From SG8-41 sp044867805 (lineage in GTDB: Bacteria > Pseudomonadota > Gammaproteobacteria > Burkholderiales > SG8-41), in the NCBI GenBank assembly GCA_044867805.1, contig JBIOVQ010000084.1:1-39846 (forward strand): a DNA stretch of 39,846 nt, in the 5' to 3' direction. Shown piece after piece: positions 1 through 6,709 of this stretch; position 1 is the first letter of the stretch; each line of letters opens with the position of its first letter. Position numbers and translations under genes: made by a program. The notes under the pieces are model-generated. The model saw only the letters and a program-made list of their open reading frames with translations, was not told where the DNA came from and did no database searches.

Positions 1-1
1 G

Positions 2-157
2 GAATACACACCCATGGCGATGATCGCGGTCGGCTACCAGGCGAGCCCGGACATCCTGGACGACGAAACGAAGGCGAAGGAAATGCGGCCGCGCGGGCGC
101 AAGCCTCTCGCCGAGAGGTTTTACGAGGGCGGGTGGGGCAAGGGCTTCGCCGCCTGA
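2..157 (+). CDS. Nitroreductase family protein, C-terminal fragment
   Basis: The left edge cuts this gene; only the last 51 codons remain, read in the frame that ends at the TGA at 155-157. The fragment contains the segment MIAVGYQ followed by an acidic stretch, then RGRKPL and a C-terminal FYEGGWG. This pattern is typical of the C-terminal end of FMN-dependent nitroreductases, where the last strand and the R-K-P-L segment pack against the partner subunit. Such enzymes use NAD(P)H to reduce nitro groups, quinones or flavins in the cytoplasm. The substrate cannot be judged from this fragment. A heptamer array (181-244) follows and separates it from the MarC-type gene. Confidence 0.7.
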   Translation, partial: EYTPMAMIAVGYQASPDILDDETKAKEMRPRGRKPLAERFYEGGWGKGFAA

Positions 158-180
158 GCCGAAGGCCGGCGGCGAAGCAG

Positions 181-244
181 TTTACAGTTTGCAGTGGACA
201 GTTTGCAGTTACTGCCAACTGACGACTGCCAACTGTCAACTTCA
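181..244. repeat. Inverted heptamer array, CAGTNNN family (copy 1)
   Basis: Left arm is four heptamers: cagtttg (185), cagtgga (192), cagtttg (199), cagttac (206). Right arm is tgccaac (213), tgacgac (220), tgccaac (227), tgtcaac (234), which is the reverse complement of CAGTTGG-type units. Both arms follow an A-B-A-C order. Almost no spacer separates the arms, so the transcript could fold into a long hairpin in several registers. It fills the gap upstream of the MarC-type gene. The copy at 39651-39713 is nearly identical. Confidence 0.9.
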
Positions 245-264
245 GGCGAGGTCGCCGGTCACTG

Positions 265-930
265 ATGTTCGAGTCCTTCGTCCACGCGGTCTTCTGGCCG
301 TTCTTCCTGGGCGGGCTGGTGAGCATGATGTCCATCAGCAACCCGCTGTCGAAGATCCCGCTGTTCGTTTCCCTGACGGAAGACATGCCGGCGAAGGAGC
401 GCGCGCGGGTAGCGCGCAGGGCCTGCTTCATCGGTTTCGTCGTGCTGACCGCTACCCTTTTCTTCGGGGTGTTCATCCTGGAGGCGTTCGGCATCTCGCA
501 CGGCGCGCTGCGCATCGCGGGCGGCCTGATCATCGCGCTCCTGGGCTATCGCATGCTGTTCGGTCACGGTTATGTCGGCCTGACGTCGACCGGGGCGAAG
601 CGCAACATCGCGGTTTTTCCGCTGGCCATGCCGGCCATCAGCGGCCCGGGCGCGATCGCGGTGATGATCGGTATTTCCACGGAGATCGCCGAGCTGGAAA
701 CAGCGATCTTCCGGACGATGGCGTACGCGGGCACGGTGACGAGCCTCTTCGTCACCTGCTTCGTGATATGGCTCACGTTCCGATCGGCGCGTGCCATCGC
801 GAGAGCGACAGGCCCCGACGCCATGGAGGCGATCACGCGGCTCATGGGCTTCCTGCTGGTCTGTATCGGCGTGCAGTTCGTCGCCTCCGGCGTGCGCTCG
901 CTCATCGCCGGCCAGCAGTGGTGGTCGTGA
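265..930 (+). CDS. MarC/UPF0056 family inner membrane protein
   Basis: 221 residues with about six hydrophobic segments and no signal peptide. The family signatures are visible: an N-terminal helix followed by SISNPLSKIPLF, then RVARRACFIGF, a glycine-rich helix around GGLIIALLGYRML, and FPLAMPAISGPGAI in the middle. The last is the most conserved segment of MarC proteins. MarC was named from the E. coli mar locus, but later work did not support a role in multiple antibiotic resistance. The transported substrate, if any, is unknown, although some relatives are annotated as neutral amino acid transporters. The ATG at 265 gives the expected N-terminus directly after the repeat array, and the stop is followed at once by another heptamer array. 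Confidence 0.88.
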   Translation: MFESFVHAVFWPFFLGGLVSMMSISNPLSKIPLFVSLTEDMPAKERARVARRACFIGFVVLTATLFFGVFILEAFGISHGALRIAGGLIIALLGYRMLFGHGYVGLTSTGAKRNIAVFPLAMPAISGPGAIAVMIGISTEIAELETAIFRTMAYAGTVTSLFVTCFVIWLTFRSARAIARATGPDAMEAITRLMGFLLVCIGVQFVASGVRSLIAGQQWWS

Positions 931-937
931 AGAAAGC

Positions 938-990
938 CGCCAGCCGTCAGCCGCCAGCCGTCAGTGCTGAGTCCTGAGTGCTGAGTGAGG
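938..990. repeat. Inverted heptamer array, CGYCAGY/SCTGAGT family
   Basis: Left arm: cgccagc (938), cgtcagc (945), cgccagc (952), cgtcagt (959). Right arm: gctgagt (966), cctgagt (973), gctgagt (980), then gag. TCAG in the left arm pairs with CTGA in the right arm. The layout is the same as the CAGT and GTGA families, but the sequence is different. It starts eight bases after the MarC-type stop codon. Confidence 0.82.
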
Positions 991-1042
991 CCGCCGGCCG
1001 TCAGTCGCCCATGCAGTTGCATCACCGCGAACTGTTTCTGGA

Positions 1043-1084
1043 AAATTTCCTTGCCTTCTTTGCGGCTTTGCGCCTTTGCGTCGA
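1043..1084. repeat. Octamer tandem array (CTTTGCGN)
   Basis: Three octamers, ctttgcgg (1058), ctttgcgc (1066) and ctttgcgt (1074), preceded by a degenerate unit. The array lies immediately downstream of hemD (minus strand), reaching within a few bases of its stop codon. No inverted partner arm is visible. Confidence 0.75.
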
Positions 1085-1086
1085 GA

Positions 1087-1887
1087 TTATTGCTTCAACG
1101 CGGCGTCGAGCGCGGCGATCAGCGGGCCCAATTTGGGCGGGCGCGCCTCCAGCCCCACGGCGACCCCGAATTTCTTCAGCGTTTCCGACGACACCGGCCC
1201 GATCGAGGCGACCAGCGTGCGGTTGAACCCCGCGCGCAGCGCGTTCGCCCGACCGAGTCTCTCCGCCAAGGCGAAGAGGTTGTAGACCTGGGCGGCATTG
1301 GTGACCGTCACGGCATCGATTTCCCGGCGCTCGAGCTTGTCCATGAGCTCCACCAGGGGACGCGTGTCCTCCGGCAGCGACCAGCGATAGGTCGTGATCT
1401 CCACCACCTGCGCGCCCCGCGCTTTCAGCGCTTCCTCCAGCTCGGCATTCGAGACGCCGTAGCGCTGCACGATCACCCGCGCGCCGCCGAGCTGCACCGG
1501 CTGCAGCGCTTCCAGGACTTCGGAGGTCGTGAACGGGTCCCGCGCGCTGATGTCGATGCGCACGCCGCGCGCGCGCAGCGCCGCCGTGGGCTTCGGGCCG
1601 CGCACGGCGACCTTCATCCGGCCGAGCAGGGCGAGGAGCTTGTGCGTCAGCCCCAGCGTATCCGTCGCCTTGAAGAGGGCGTTCGTGCCCACGCCGGTCT
1701 GAAACACGGCCAGACGGGCGGGCCGCGCCTCGAGCTCTCCGACCAGGGCCGCGAGCGCGGCGGAATCGACCTCGGGCACTTCGGCCAGCGCGGGCGCGTG
1801 CAACGGGCGTCCGCCGCGCTTGGCGACAAGCTCGGCGAGCTGCACGCCGAGGCGCGATTCGAGGATGGCAACGGTTTTTCCTTGCAT
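1087..1887 (-). CDS. hemD: Uroporphyrinogen-III synthase
   Basis: 266 residues, the usual length for HemD. The enzyme cyclises hydroxymethylbilane to uroporphyrinogen III while inverting ring D, in cytoplasmic haem, sirohaem and cobalamin synthesis. The sequence shows the two-lobed HemD pattern: an N-terminal segment that opens with TVAILESRLG, a central linker around DPFTTSEVLEAL, and a C-terminal lobe with DAVTVTNAAQVYNLF and VASIGPVSSETLKKFG. The last matches the conserved region where T/S-x-T-A/P and G-P-x-T-A-x residues bind substrate. HemD is poorly conserved overall, so the call rests on these positions and the fold pattern. hemC is not adjacent in this window. The gene stands alone between repeat arrays. 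Confidence 0.85.
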   Translation of the reverse strand: MQGKTVAILESRLGVQLAELVAKRGGRPLHAPALAEVPEVDSAALAALVGELEARPARLAVFQTGVGTNALFKATDTLGLTHKLLALLGRMKVAVRGPKPTAALRARGVRIDISARDPFTTSEVLEALQPVQLGGARVIVQRYGVSNAELEEALKARGAQVVEITTYRWSLPEDTRPLVELMDKLERREIDAVTVTNAAQVYNLFALAERLGRANALRAGFNRTLVASIGPVSSETLKKFGVAVGLEARPPKLGPLIAALDAALKQ

Positions 1888-1899
1888 ACACTCAGTGTA
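1887..1899. promoter_or_regulatory. 13-bp palindrome at the hemD start
   Basis: tacact-c-agtgta is a perfect palindrome with a one-base centre. It overlaps the first base of the hemD start codon. It could be an operator or part of the leader hairpin. A short palindrome may also arise by chance. Confidence 0.25.
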
Positions 1900-1944
1900 G
1901 CGCCTGTGGACTGCGGAAGCTGAGAGGTCGAGTGTCGCGCCTAA

Positions 1945-2006
1945 GTGGACAGTTGGCAGCTATCAGTTGGCAGTAGCTGCAAACTGCCCACTGCAAGCTG
2001 CAAACT
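1945..2006. repeat. Inverted heptamer array, CAGTNNN family (copy 2)
   Basis: Left arm in GTTGGCA phase: gtggaca (1945), gttggca (1952), gctatca (1959), gttggca (1966). The right arm consists of CAAACTG, CCCACTG, CAAGCTG and CAAACTC units. It is the same family as 181-244 but more diverged. It lies upstream of hemD and downstream of the binding-protein gene. A partial GAGNGTC-type unit precedes it at about 1924. Confidence 0.85.
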
Positions 2007-2013
2007 CGTACGT

Positions 2014-2041
2014 CCTCATCCCTCCGCCCTCATCCCTCGAC
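2014..2041. repeat. Heptamer array CCTCNNN overlapping a stop codon
   Basis: Four contiguous heptamers in A-B-A-C order: cctcatc (2014), cctccgc (2021), cctcatc (2028), cctcgac (2035). The stop codon of the minus-strand binding protein (2030-2032) lies inside it, so its last residues are encoded by repeat units. Confidence 0.75.
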
Positions 2042-2932
2042 TATGTCCTCCCACCTTGGGCATTCCCGCTCCTCGAACGGCCGGTCCCACGGATGGTAGT
2101 TGGTCCGATCCACGACTTGCACGGGCAGCTCGATATGGCGGGGCACCGGCTCGCCGCGCAGGTGCCGGATCGCCGCCTCGGTTGCGACGCACGCGATCTT
2201 CATGGCGTCGAAATCGACGGTGGCGAGCAGCTTGCCGCTCTTGATCGCCGCGATGGCATCGGGAACCGCGTTGACTCCGATCACGGGCACGCAGCGGCCG
2301 GCGGCTTCGAGGGCCTCTATGGCGCCGAGCGACATCACGTCGTTCGCCGAAAGGATCCCGTCCATGCGCGGAAATTCCGCCAGCAGCCCGGCCATGACCC
2401 GTCTTGCCACGCCGTGCTGGTAGTCCCCGGAGCGCGAGGCGACGACGCGGATGCCCGGCCACTCGCGGGCAACATCCCGGAAGCCGCGCAGGCGCTCGCT
2501 GGCAGTCAGCGCGCCGGCGATGCCCTCGAGGACCACGATGTTGCCCTTGCCGCCGATATGGCGGAACAGATGGACGGCGATTTCGCGCGCGAGCCGGTAA
2601 TCGTCCGAGCCGACGAAGGCGACGAACTCGCCGCGGTCGAGTCGGTTGAGGATATTGACGGTCGGAATGCGCGCAGCGTTGAGCTTCCTCACCGACTCGT
2701 CCATCGCCGTGATGTGAACGGGCACGAAAACGGCAGCGTCGGGACGCTCGGCGATGGCCTGCTCGACCAGCGCGGCCTGCTCCTCGACGTTGTCCGGCTT
2801 CTGCGGCACGTAGTGGACGACGCGCGCGCCGTGGCGCCCCGCGGTGCGCTCGGCGCCGAGCCGGGCGGCGGTGTACGCGGGATTGGTGCGGTTCTTGGTG
2901 AAAACCGCGATCACCGGCTCGCCGCGAGTCAT
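2030..2932 (-). CDS. Periplasmic-binding-protein-fold sugar-binding protein without signal peptide
   Basis: 300 residues. The N-terminus (PVIAVFTKNRTNPAYTAARLGAE) is the first beta strand and helix of type I periplasmic binding proteins. Later come DAAVFVPVH, NILNRLD, FVGSDDY, GNIVVLEG, RLRGFRD, DGILSANDVMSLGAIEAL and PVIGVNAVPDAIAAIKSGKLLATVDFDA, all typical of the ribose/galactose-binding and LacI C-terminal family. There is no signal peptide before the first strand and no helix-turn-helix domain. The frame is closed by a stop codon four codons upstream of the ATG, so neither was missed. No ABC permease or ATPase is adjacent. It is either a cytoplasmic ligand sensor, an exported protein that lost its leader, or a decayed transporter subunit. 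Confidence 0.8.
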   Translation of the reverse strand: MTRGEPVIAVFTKNRTNPAYTAARLGAERTAGRHGARVVHYVPQKPDNVEEQAALVEQAIAERPDAAVFVPVHITAMDESVRKLNAARIPTVNILNRLDRGEFVAFVGSDDYRLAREIAVHLFRHIGGKGNIVVLEGIAGALTASERLRGFRDVAREWPGIRVVASRSGDYQHGVARRVMAGLLAEFPRMDGILSANDVMSLGAIEALEAAGRCVPVIGVNAVPDAIAAIKSGKLLATVDFDAMKIACVATEAAIRHLRGEPVPRHIELPVQVVDRTNYHPWDRPFEERECPRWEDIVEG

Positions 2933-2955
2933 CGGTTCAGTTCAAGAAAATGGAA

Positions 2956-3050
2956 CCACAGATGAACACAGATGCACACAGATATCCAGGAACCGTATGC
3001 CTGCTTGAGCAGAGAATGTCATCCGTGTTCATCCGTGTTTATCTGTGGTT
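2956..3050. repeat. Inverted decamer array, CCACAGATGA family
   Basis: Left arm: ccacagatga (2956), acacagatgc (2966), acacagatat (2976). Spacer of 35 bases. Right arm: atccgtgttc (3021), atccgtgttt (3031), atctgtggtt (3041), which is the reverse complement of the left-arm type. It occupies most of the gap between the glutathione S-transferase and the binding protein. Relatives lie at 28327-28420, 30765-30794 and 34822-34851. Confidence 0.9.
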
Positions 3051-3061
3051 GCGTGCCGCCT

Positions 3062-3676
3062 CTAGGCCGACGGGGGCATGGTCGAGCTGACCGAAGGCCG
3101 GCGCGAGGCGCGCTCGAACCACGACTTCAGCTTCGGGTGCCGGGCGCGCCAGTCCCAGTCGGGAAAGCGGAAATCAAGATAGCCGAGCACGCAGGCGGCT
3201 CCGATCTGGGCGATGCCGAACTCGTCGCCCCAGGAATCGGCCTCTGCCTCGAGAACGCGGAGTCCGCCGAAGACCTTGCGCTTCTGGCCCTCGATCCAGT
3301 CCTTCCAGCGCAGCCCCTCGGGCCGCAACGCCGTTTCGTAACGGCACAGCACCGCGGCGTCGAGAATGCCGTCGGTCAGCGCCTGGCAGCGCATGGCGAC
3401 GAAGCGCTGCGGGCCGGTTCCGGGAAGGAATTTGCGCTTCTTGTGCAGCGTGTCGAGATACTCACAGATCACCGGAGAGTCGTAGAAGGTGTCGCCCTTG
3501 TCGGTGACGAGCGCCGGGATTTTCGTCAACGGGTTCTCGCGCGCAAGGGTCTCGTTCGCCGCGACCGGCGAAACGACGGTGTCGATCTCTTCGATGCGGT
3601 CGGCGATCCCGGCTTCCAGCGCGAGGATGCGGACCTTGCGCGCAAAGGGCGAGAGCTTGTTCATGTAGAGCTTCAT
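3062..3676 (-). CDS. Glutathione S-transferase family protein
   Basis: 204 residues. The N-terminal thioredoxin-like domain starts MKLYMNKLSPFARKVR, with the S-P-F-A-R-K-V-R segment that carries the catalytic Ser/Cys position and the helix that binds glutathione. It continues with NPLTKIPALVTD and DSPVICEYLD; the P-A-L cis-proline and the D-S glutathione gamma-glutamyl contact are both visible. The C-terminal helical domain is complete. The enzyme would conjugate or isomerise electrophiles in the cytoplasm; the substrate is unknown. A clear Shine-Dalgarno (gggagga) precedes the ATG by five bases. It is transcribed in the same direction as the VOC gene, but a repeat array and a terminator separate the two. 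Confidence 0.87.
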   Translation of the reverse strand: MKLYMNKLSPFARKVRILALEAGIADRIEEIDTVVSPVAANETLARENPLTKIPALVTDKGDTFYDSPVICEYLDTLHKKRKFLPGTGPQRFVAMRCQALTDGILDAAVLCRYETALRPEGLRWKDWIEGQKRKVFGGLRVLEAEADSWGDEFGIAQIGAACVLGYLDFRFPDWDWRARHPKLKSWFERASRRPSVSSTMPPSA

Positions 3677-3698
3677 GGCGTCCTCCCGACGGGAAACC

Positions 3699-3786
3699 GT
3701 GATAAGTGACGAGTGATAAGTGATAGGAGCCGGTTTTCCGCGCGACGCGCAGGAGCCATATCACTTATCACCTATCACTTATCACG
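3699..3786. repeat. Inverted heptamer array, GTGATAN family (copy 1)
   Basis: Left arm: gtgataa (3699), gtgacga (3706), gtgataa (3713), gtgatag (3720). Spacer of 32 bases. Right arm: tatcact (3759), tatcacc (3766), tatcact (3773), tatcacg (3780). Both arms are A-B-A-C. It sits upstream of the glutathione S-transferase start. The closest relative is 32305-32400; a GTGATTN sub-family is at 17442-17538 and 18196-18288. Confidence 0.92.
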
Positions 3787-3804
3787 CATCCTCTAGGACC
3801 GAAC

Positions 3805-3835
3805 AAAAAAGCCCGCCTTGAGACGGGCTTTTTTT
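3805..3835 (-). terminator. Rho-independent terminator (bidirectional) of the VOC gene
   Basis: A G+C-rich stem (aagcccg / cgggctt) with loop ccttgaga is flanked by A-runs on the left and T-runs on the right, so it can work in both directions. It lies 18 bases beyond the stop of the minus-strand VOC gene. Confidence 0.88.
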
Positions 3836-3852
3836 CGCGGTGGCGGTTCGCG

Positions 3853-4290
3853 CTAGCGCATGTTGGCTTCGGCGGTCGTGCCGAGGGGAACGGCGTCCTT
3901 GACGTGCTCGTTGAGGAAGTTGAACTCGAGCTTGGTGCCGACCGGGTCATACAGGAAGACCTGGTAGCCCGCGTTCTCGATGTTCTGTTCCTCGAACTCG
4001 ATGCCGAGCTTCTTCAGGCGCTTGCGGAACTCCACCGCGCCAGAGGCCTTCCAGGCGATGTGGTCGACGCTGCCGCTGTGCTTGTCCTTGACGAACGAGC
4101 CCCTGGGGAAGCGCGCGCTGACGTGGACGATGGGGTCCTTCTTGTGGTCGTAGAGCCAGATGCCGCCGAACTTGAAATCGGGCCGGTAGCCGGTCTTCAA
4201 TCCCAGCACGTCGCCGTAGAATTTCTCGATCGCCGGCAGGTCCTCTTTCGCGCAGCGGATATTGAGATGCAGGAAACCCTCGAATTTCAT
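3853..4290 (-). CDS. VOC (glyoxalase/bleomycin-resistance fold) family protein
   Basis: 145 residues forming one vicinal-oxygen-chelate module. The N-terminal metal ligand is in FLHLNIRCAKEDLPAIEKFYGDVLGLKTG, where the His and the F-Y-x-x-V-L-G-L helix are classic. The second half has DHIAWKASGAVEFRKRLKKLGI and ends with YQVFLYDPVGTKLEFNF, carrying the conserved D-P-x-G-x-x-L-E-F with the final Glu ligand. The family includes glyoxalase I, dioxygenases and thiol transferases, so substrate is not predictable. An ideal Shine-Dalgarno (aggagg) precedes the ATG. A strong terminator follows at 3805-3835. Confidence 0.87.
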   Translation of the reverse strand: MKFEGFLHLNIRCAKEDLPAIEKFYGDVLGLKTGYRPDFKFGGIWLYDHKKDPIVHVSARFPRGSFVKDKHSGSVDHIAWKASGAVEFRKRLKKLGIEFEEQNIENAGYQVFLYDPVGTKLEFNFLNEHVKDAVPLGTTAEANMR

Positions 4291-4341
4291 GGCCGCCTCC
4301 TGGGTACCACCCTTCCCGAAATCCTACCATAAAGGGGAAAG

Positions 4342-4462
4342 CTTCACCGCCAAGAACACGAAGGACGCGAAGGAAAGGAATAGCCTCACCGCCAAGGTCG
4401 CCAAGATCGCGAAGGAACACAAAAACTGGACCGCCAAGCACGCCAAGGTCGCCAAGAGAACA
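4342..4462. repeat. Three successive nonamer triplets (GCCAAGNNC type)
   Basis: Triplet 1: gccaagaac (4349), acgaaggac (4358), gcgaaggaa (4367). Triplet 2: gccaaggtc (4391), gccaagatc (4400), gcgaaggaa (4409). Triplet 3: gccaagcac (4433), gccaaggtc (4442), gccaagaga (4451). Each triplet is introduced by an accgcc or caccgcc sequence. It is the same motif class as the GCCAAG octamers at 15281 and 16639. Confidence 0.85.
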
Positions 4463-4596
4463 ATAATTAGAACCAAACCTTGGGGCGTAAGGCAACGCCA
4501 CGGGTGGCACAGAGGAAGCGCGAGCACCGTTCTAGTGCTGACCGCATGCAGTCTCGAACCTTGCCTGATGCCTCCGGTAACTGAAAAAGAAAACCG

Positions 4597-4712
4597 CCGG
4601 CTGTTTCCAGCCAGCCGTTGTGTCCCTCTTTTTTGAAAGCAGTTTGGGGCCTTGGCGGTAAATTCTTGTTGTTGACCTTCCTCCGCGTCCTCTGCGTCCT
4701 CTGCGGTGAGAG
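4597..4712. repeat. Composite element: hairpin + octamer/nonamer modules (copy 1)
   Basis: It starts with a near-perfect palindrome (gccggctg-tttc-cagccagc), then the module cttggcggt (4651), an A/T-rich spacer, and three nonamers cctccgcgt, cctctgcgt, cctctgcgg ending in tgagag. The same modules in the same order are at 6588-6702. The inverted module order is at 16587-16648. Confidence 0.85.
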
Positions 4713-4804
4713 TTGGTCTTTGCAACGGGAGTTCGAAGCTCTGCCAGCCGCCGCCCGGAAAAGGTACACTCCCTCGTTCCTGGCCGACGCGGAAGGGGAG
4801 GGCG

Positions 4805-5959
4805 ATGAGCAAGGGGTTCTTCCGGGCGATGCACCTGGCCGTAGCGCTGGCGGCGCTGGCGGCCGTGAACGCCGTGGCCGGCGACGCCGCGCCACAGGAA
4901 GCCGCGGCGCTCGGGCTGTCGCTCGCGAAGGCGCTGAACGAACGCAACGTCGACGCTTTCATGCGGCGCGTGGATACCGGGGCGGTCAGCGATATCGTGC
5001 TCAAGGACCTTGCCCTTCCCGCAAAGGACGCCGATGCCCTGCGGAAGCAGCTGCCTGTCTCGGTGCGCACGAGCGCGGAGATCAGCATGCGCGCTCTCGA
5101 CAAGAACAAGGGAAGTGCGAAGTTCCTGCGCGGCGGCGTGGAGGAAGGCCGGCCTTACGCGCTGTTGCGCCTCGACTTGAGCGAGGGCGTCGACTACGTC
5201 AAGTACTTCGTTTCGTCTTCGCGCGGGGTGGAGGATTGGTACGTCTACACTTCCGCCGCGCTGTTCAGCACGTCCGCGCGCTTCAACCTGGCGACGATGC
5301 TGAAGAATGACTCGTTGTTGTACAGCCTGTTCGGCGTGCGCTCGGTGAGCTCGGCCGACGTCAAGCCCTTCGTTGAGCTGCGCAAGCACCTGGCCGCGGG
5401 TGACTTTGCGGCTGCCTACCGCGCCCTGGAGGGATTCCCGGAGGGGTATCGCAAGTCGCGGCAGTGGGCCGTGATGCGGGTCACCTACAGCGGTTATGCG
5501 GGTGAAGAGAGCTACCGGGCCGCGCTGCGGCATCTTGCGCAGCATTTCGGCGGGGACGCCGACCTTCAGCTGCTCCTGATCGATCATTATTTCTTCGAGA
5601 AGCAGTACGAGCGGGTACTCGCCGCGATTGCCGCCCTCGAGCGGGCCGTGGGCGGCGAGGACGCGAGCAGCAGCAATCTCAGGGGCACGGTTCTTACTAC
5701 GATGAAGCGTCACGCCGATGCCGCGAAGGCATGCAGGCGCGGCATGGCGCTGGAGCCGGACTACAAGCAGGCCTACTGGTGCCTGGTCGGTGTCGGCCTG
5801 GACCGCAACGACGGCAAGCTTGCCGTGGAGGGGCTCACGGCCTACGAAAAGGCGTTCAATGTGGTCTTCGACCTGGACGAGCTTGCCCGGCAGGACGGCT
5901 ACAAGGAAATTGCGCGCACGCCGGAATTCGCGGCCTGGGCGAAAGCACGGAAACGCTGA
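4805..5959 (+). CDS. Secreted TPR-like protein of unknown function
   Basis: 384 residues from the ATG at 4805, chosen because a strong purine-rich Shine-Dalgarno (ggaagggga) precedes it and because it starts a clean signal peptide: MSKGFF, a hydrophobic stretch LAVALAALAAVNAV, and a cleavage site around AVAGDA. The middle region has no motif I recognise. The C-terminal third has helical pairs of TPR type (YLREALRHLAQHF-like and ADAAKACRRGMALEPDYKQAYW), the last being a good TPR helix A/B. It would act in the periplasm or be exported. It stands alone between repeat arrays, so the context gives no function. Confidence 0.72.
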   Translation: MSKGFFRAMHLAVALAALAAVNAVAGDAAPQEAAALGLSLAKALNERNVDAFMRRVDTGAVSDIVLKDLALPAKDADALRKQLPVSVRTSAEISMRALDKNKGSAKFLRGGVEEGRPYALLRLDLSEGVDYVKYFVSSSRGVEDWYVYTSAALFSTSARFNLATMLKNDSLLYSLFGVRSVSSADVKPFVELRKHLAAGDFAAAYRALEGFPEGYRKSRQWAVMRVTYSGYAGEESYRAALRHLAQHFGGDADLQLLLIDHYFFEKQYERVLAAIAALERAVGGEDASSSNLRGTVLTTMKRHADAAKACRRGMALEPDYKQAYWCLVGVGLDRNDGKLAVEGLTAYEKAFNVVFDLDELARQDGYKEIARTPEFAAWAKARKR

Positions 5960-5962
5960 CCT

Positions 5963-6040
5963 TCCAGCCGGCTGTTGTGTTTGATCTTATTCTGTCGAAT
6001 GGTTTTCTCTGCGCCCTGGCGTCTTGGCGGCTAATTCAGG
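5963..6040. repeat. Degenerate copy of the composite hairpin/octamer element
   Basis: ccagccggctg at 5966 is one arm of the hairpin seen at 4597 and 6590. It is followed by ctctgcgccctggcgtc and cttggcggctaattc, the octamer module. The nonamer module is missing. It fills the gap between the TPR-like gene and the zinc-finger gene. Confidence 0.6.
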
Positions 6041-6049
6041 TCTTCAGCT

Positions 6050-6586
6050 GTGCCCCACGTATTCGAAACGGCGTCGAGCGGCCGCGCCAAGTGCCGCGGC
6101 TGCGGCCAGCCCATCCAGCGTGGCGAGCTGCGTTTCGGCGAGCGCTTGCCCAACCCCTACGCGGAAGGCGAGATGACGCTGTGGTTCCATCCCGCGTGCG
6201 CGGCGTTCAAGCGGCCGGAGCCGCTCCTTCAGACCCTTGGGGAAACCGGCGAGAACGTACCCGATCGCGAGCGACTGGAGCGCGCGGCGCGCGGCAGCCT
6301 GGCGCACCGCCGCCTCCCGCGGATCGACGGCGCCGAGCGAGCCCCGAGCGGGCAGGCGAGGTGCCGCAACTGCCGCGAGCCGATCGAGCGCGGGACCTGG
6401 CGCATCCGGCTCGTGCACTACGACGAGGGACAGTTCTCGCCCGGGGGCTACGTGCACCTCGGCTGTCGCAAGGCGTACTTCGAGACCGACGACATCCTGG
6501 ACCAGGTCCTCCACTTCAGCCCGGCTTTGAGCGAGCCCGAGCGCGAGGAGCTGCGGCGGGCCTTTGCGGCGGAACCGCAAGAATGA
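6050..6586 (+). CDS. Protein with two tandem PARP-type zinc-finger-like domains
   Basis: 178 residues from a GTG start (6050). Two copies of the same module are present. The first is C15-x2-C18-x28-H47-x2-C50, with G-E-L-R-F-G after the second Cys and W-F-H-P-A-C at the end. The second is C105-x2-C108-x27-H136-x2-C139, with R-G-T-W-R-I and V-H-L-G-C. Spacing and flanking residues match the PARP-type zinc finger, which in eukaryotic PARP1 and DNA ligase III binds DNA nicks and ends. Nothing else is present in the protein: no catalytic domain, only a linker of about 55 residues. A role in sensing damaged DNA or RNA is inference. The domain is known sporadically in bacteria. It has no functional neighbours. 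Confidence 0.7.
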   Translation: MPHVFETASSGRAKCRGCGQPIQRGELRFGERLPNPYAEGEMTLWFHPACAAFKRPEPLLQTLGETGENVPDRERLERAARGSLAHRRLPRIDGAERAPSGQARCRNCREPIERGTWRIRLVHYDEGQFSPGGYVHLGCRKAYFETDDILDQVLHFSPALSEPEREELRRAFAAEPQE

Positions 6587-6587
6587 A

Positions 6588-6702
6588 GCGGCCGGCTGTT
6601 TCCAGTCGGCCGTTACCATTGTCTTGAATGCTCTTTTGCGTCTTGGCGGTTAATTTTCTTCTTGATTTTCCTCCGCGTCCTCTGCGTCCTCTGCGGTGAG
6701 AG
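6588..6702. repeat. Composite element: hairpin + octamer/nonamer modules (copy 2)
   Basis: Hairpin ggccggctg-tttc-cagtcggcc (6589-6610), then ctcttttgcg and cttggcggt (6642), an A/T-rich spacer, and nonamers cctccgcgt, cctctgcgt, cctctgcgg ending in tgagag at 6702. It lies between two convergent genes, so the hairpin could help termination here. That role does not fit copy 1, which lies between divergent genes. Confidence 0.85.
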
Positions 6703-6709
6703 GTGATCC

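Larger units (their letters stand above)
4291..4804. other. 514-bp intergenic region dominated by repeat arrays
   Basis: The VOC gene leaves to the left and the TPR-like gene starts at the right end. No convincing gene lies between. The stretch holds three successive triplets of nonamers (4342-4462), then about 130 bases with no recognised structure, then a hairpin plus composite nonamer/octamer element (4597-4712). The promoters of the flanking genes must lie here, but no strong -35/-10 pair was found. Confidence 0.7.

Noticed and set aside
2030..2932. LacI-type transcriptional regulator
   Set aside because: The fold is the same as the LacI C-terminal domain, but the DNA-binding domain is missing and an upstream stop excludes a longer frame.
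2956..3050. MITE or insertion sequence end
   Set aside because: Inverted arms look like terminal repeats, but no target duplication is visible, arms are made of tandem decamers, and no transposase lies in the window.
4342..4462. CRISPR array
   Set aside because: Units are 9 bp without unique spacers of 30 bp or more, and no cas gene is present.
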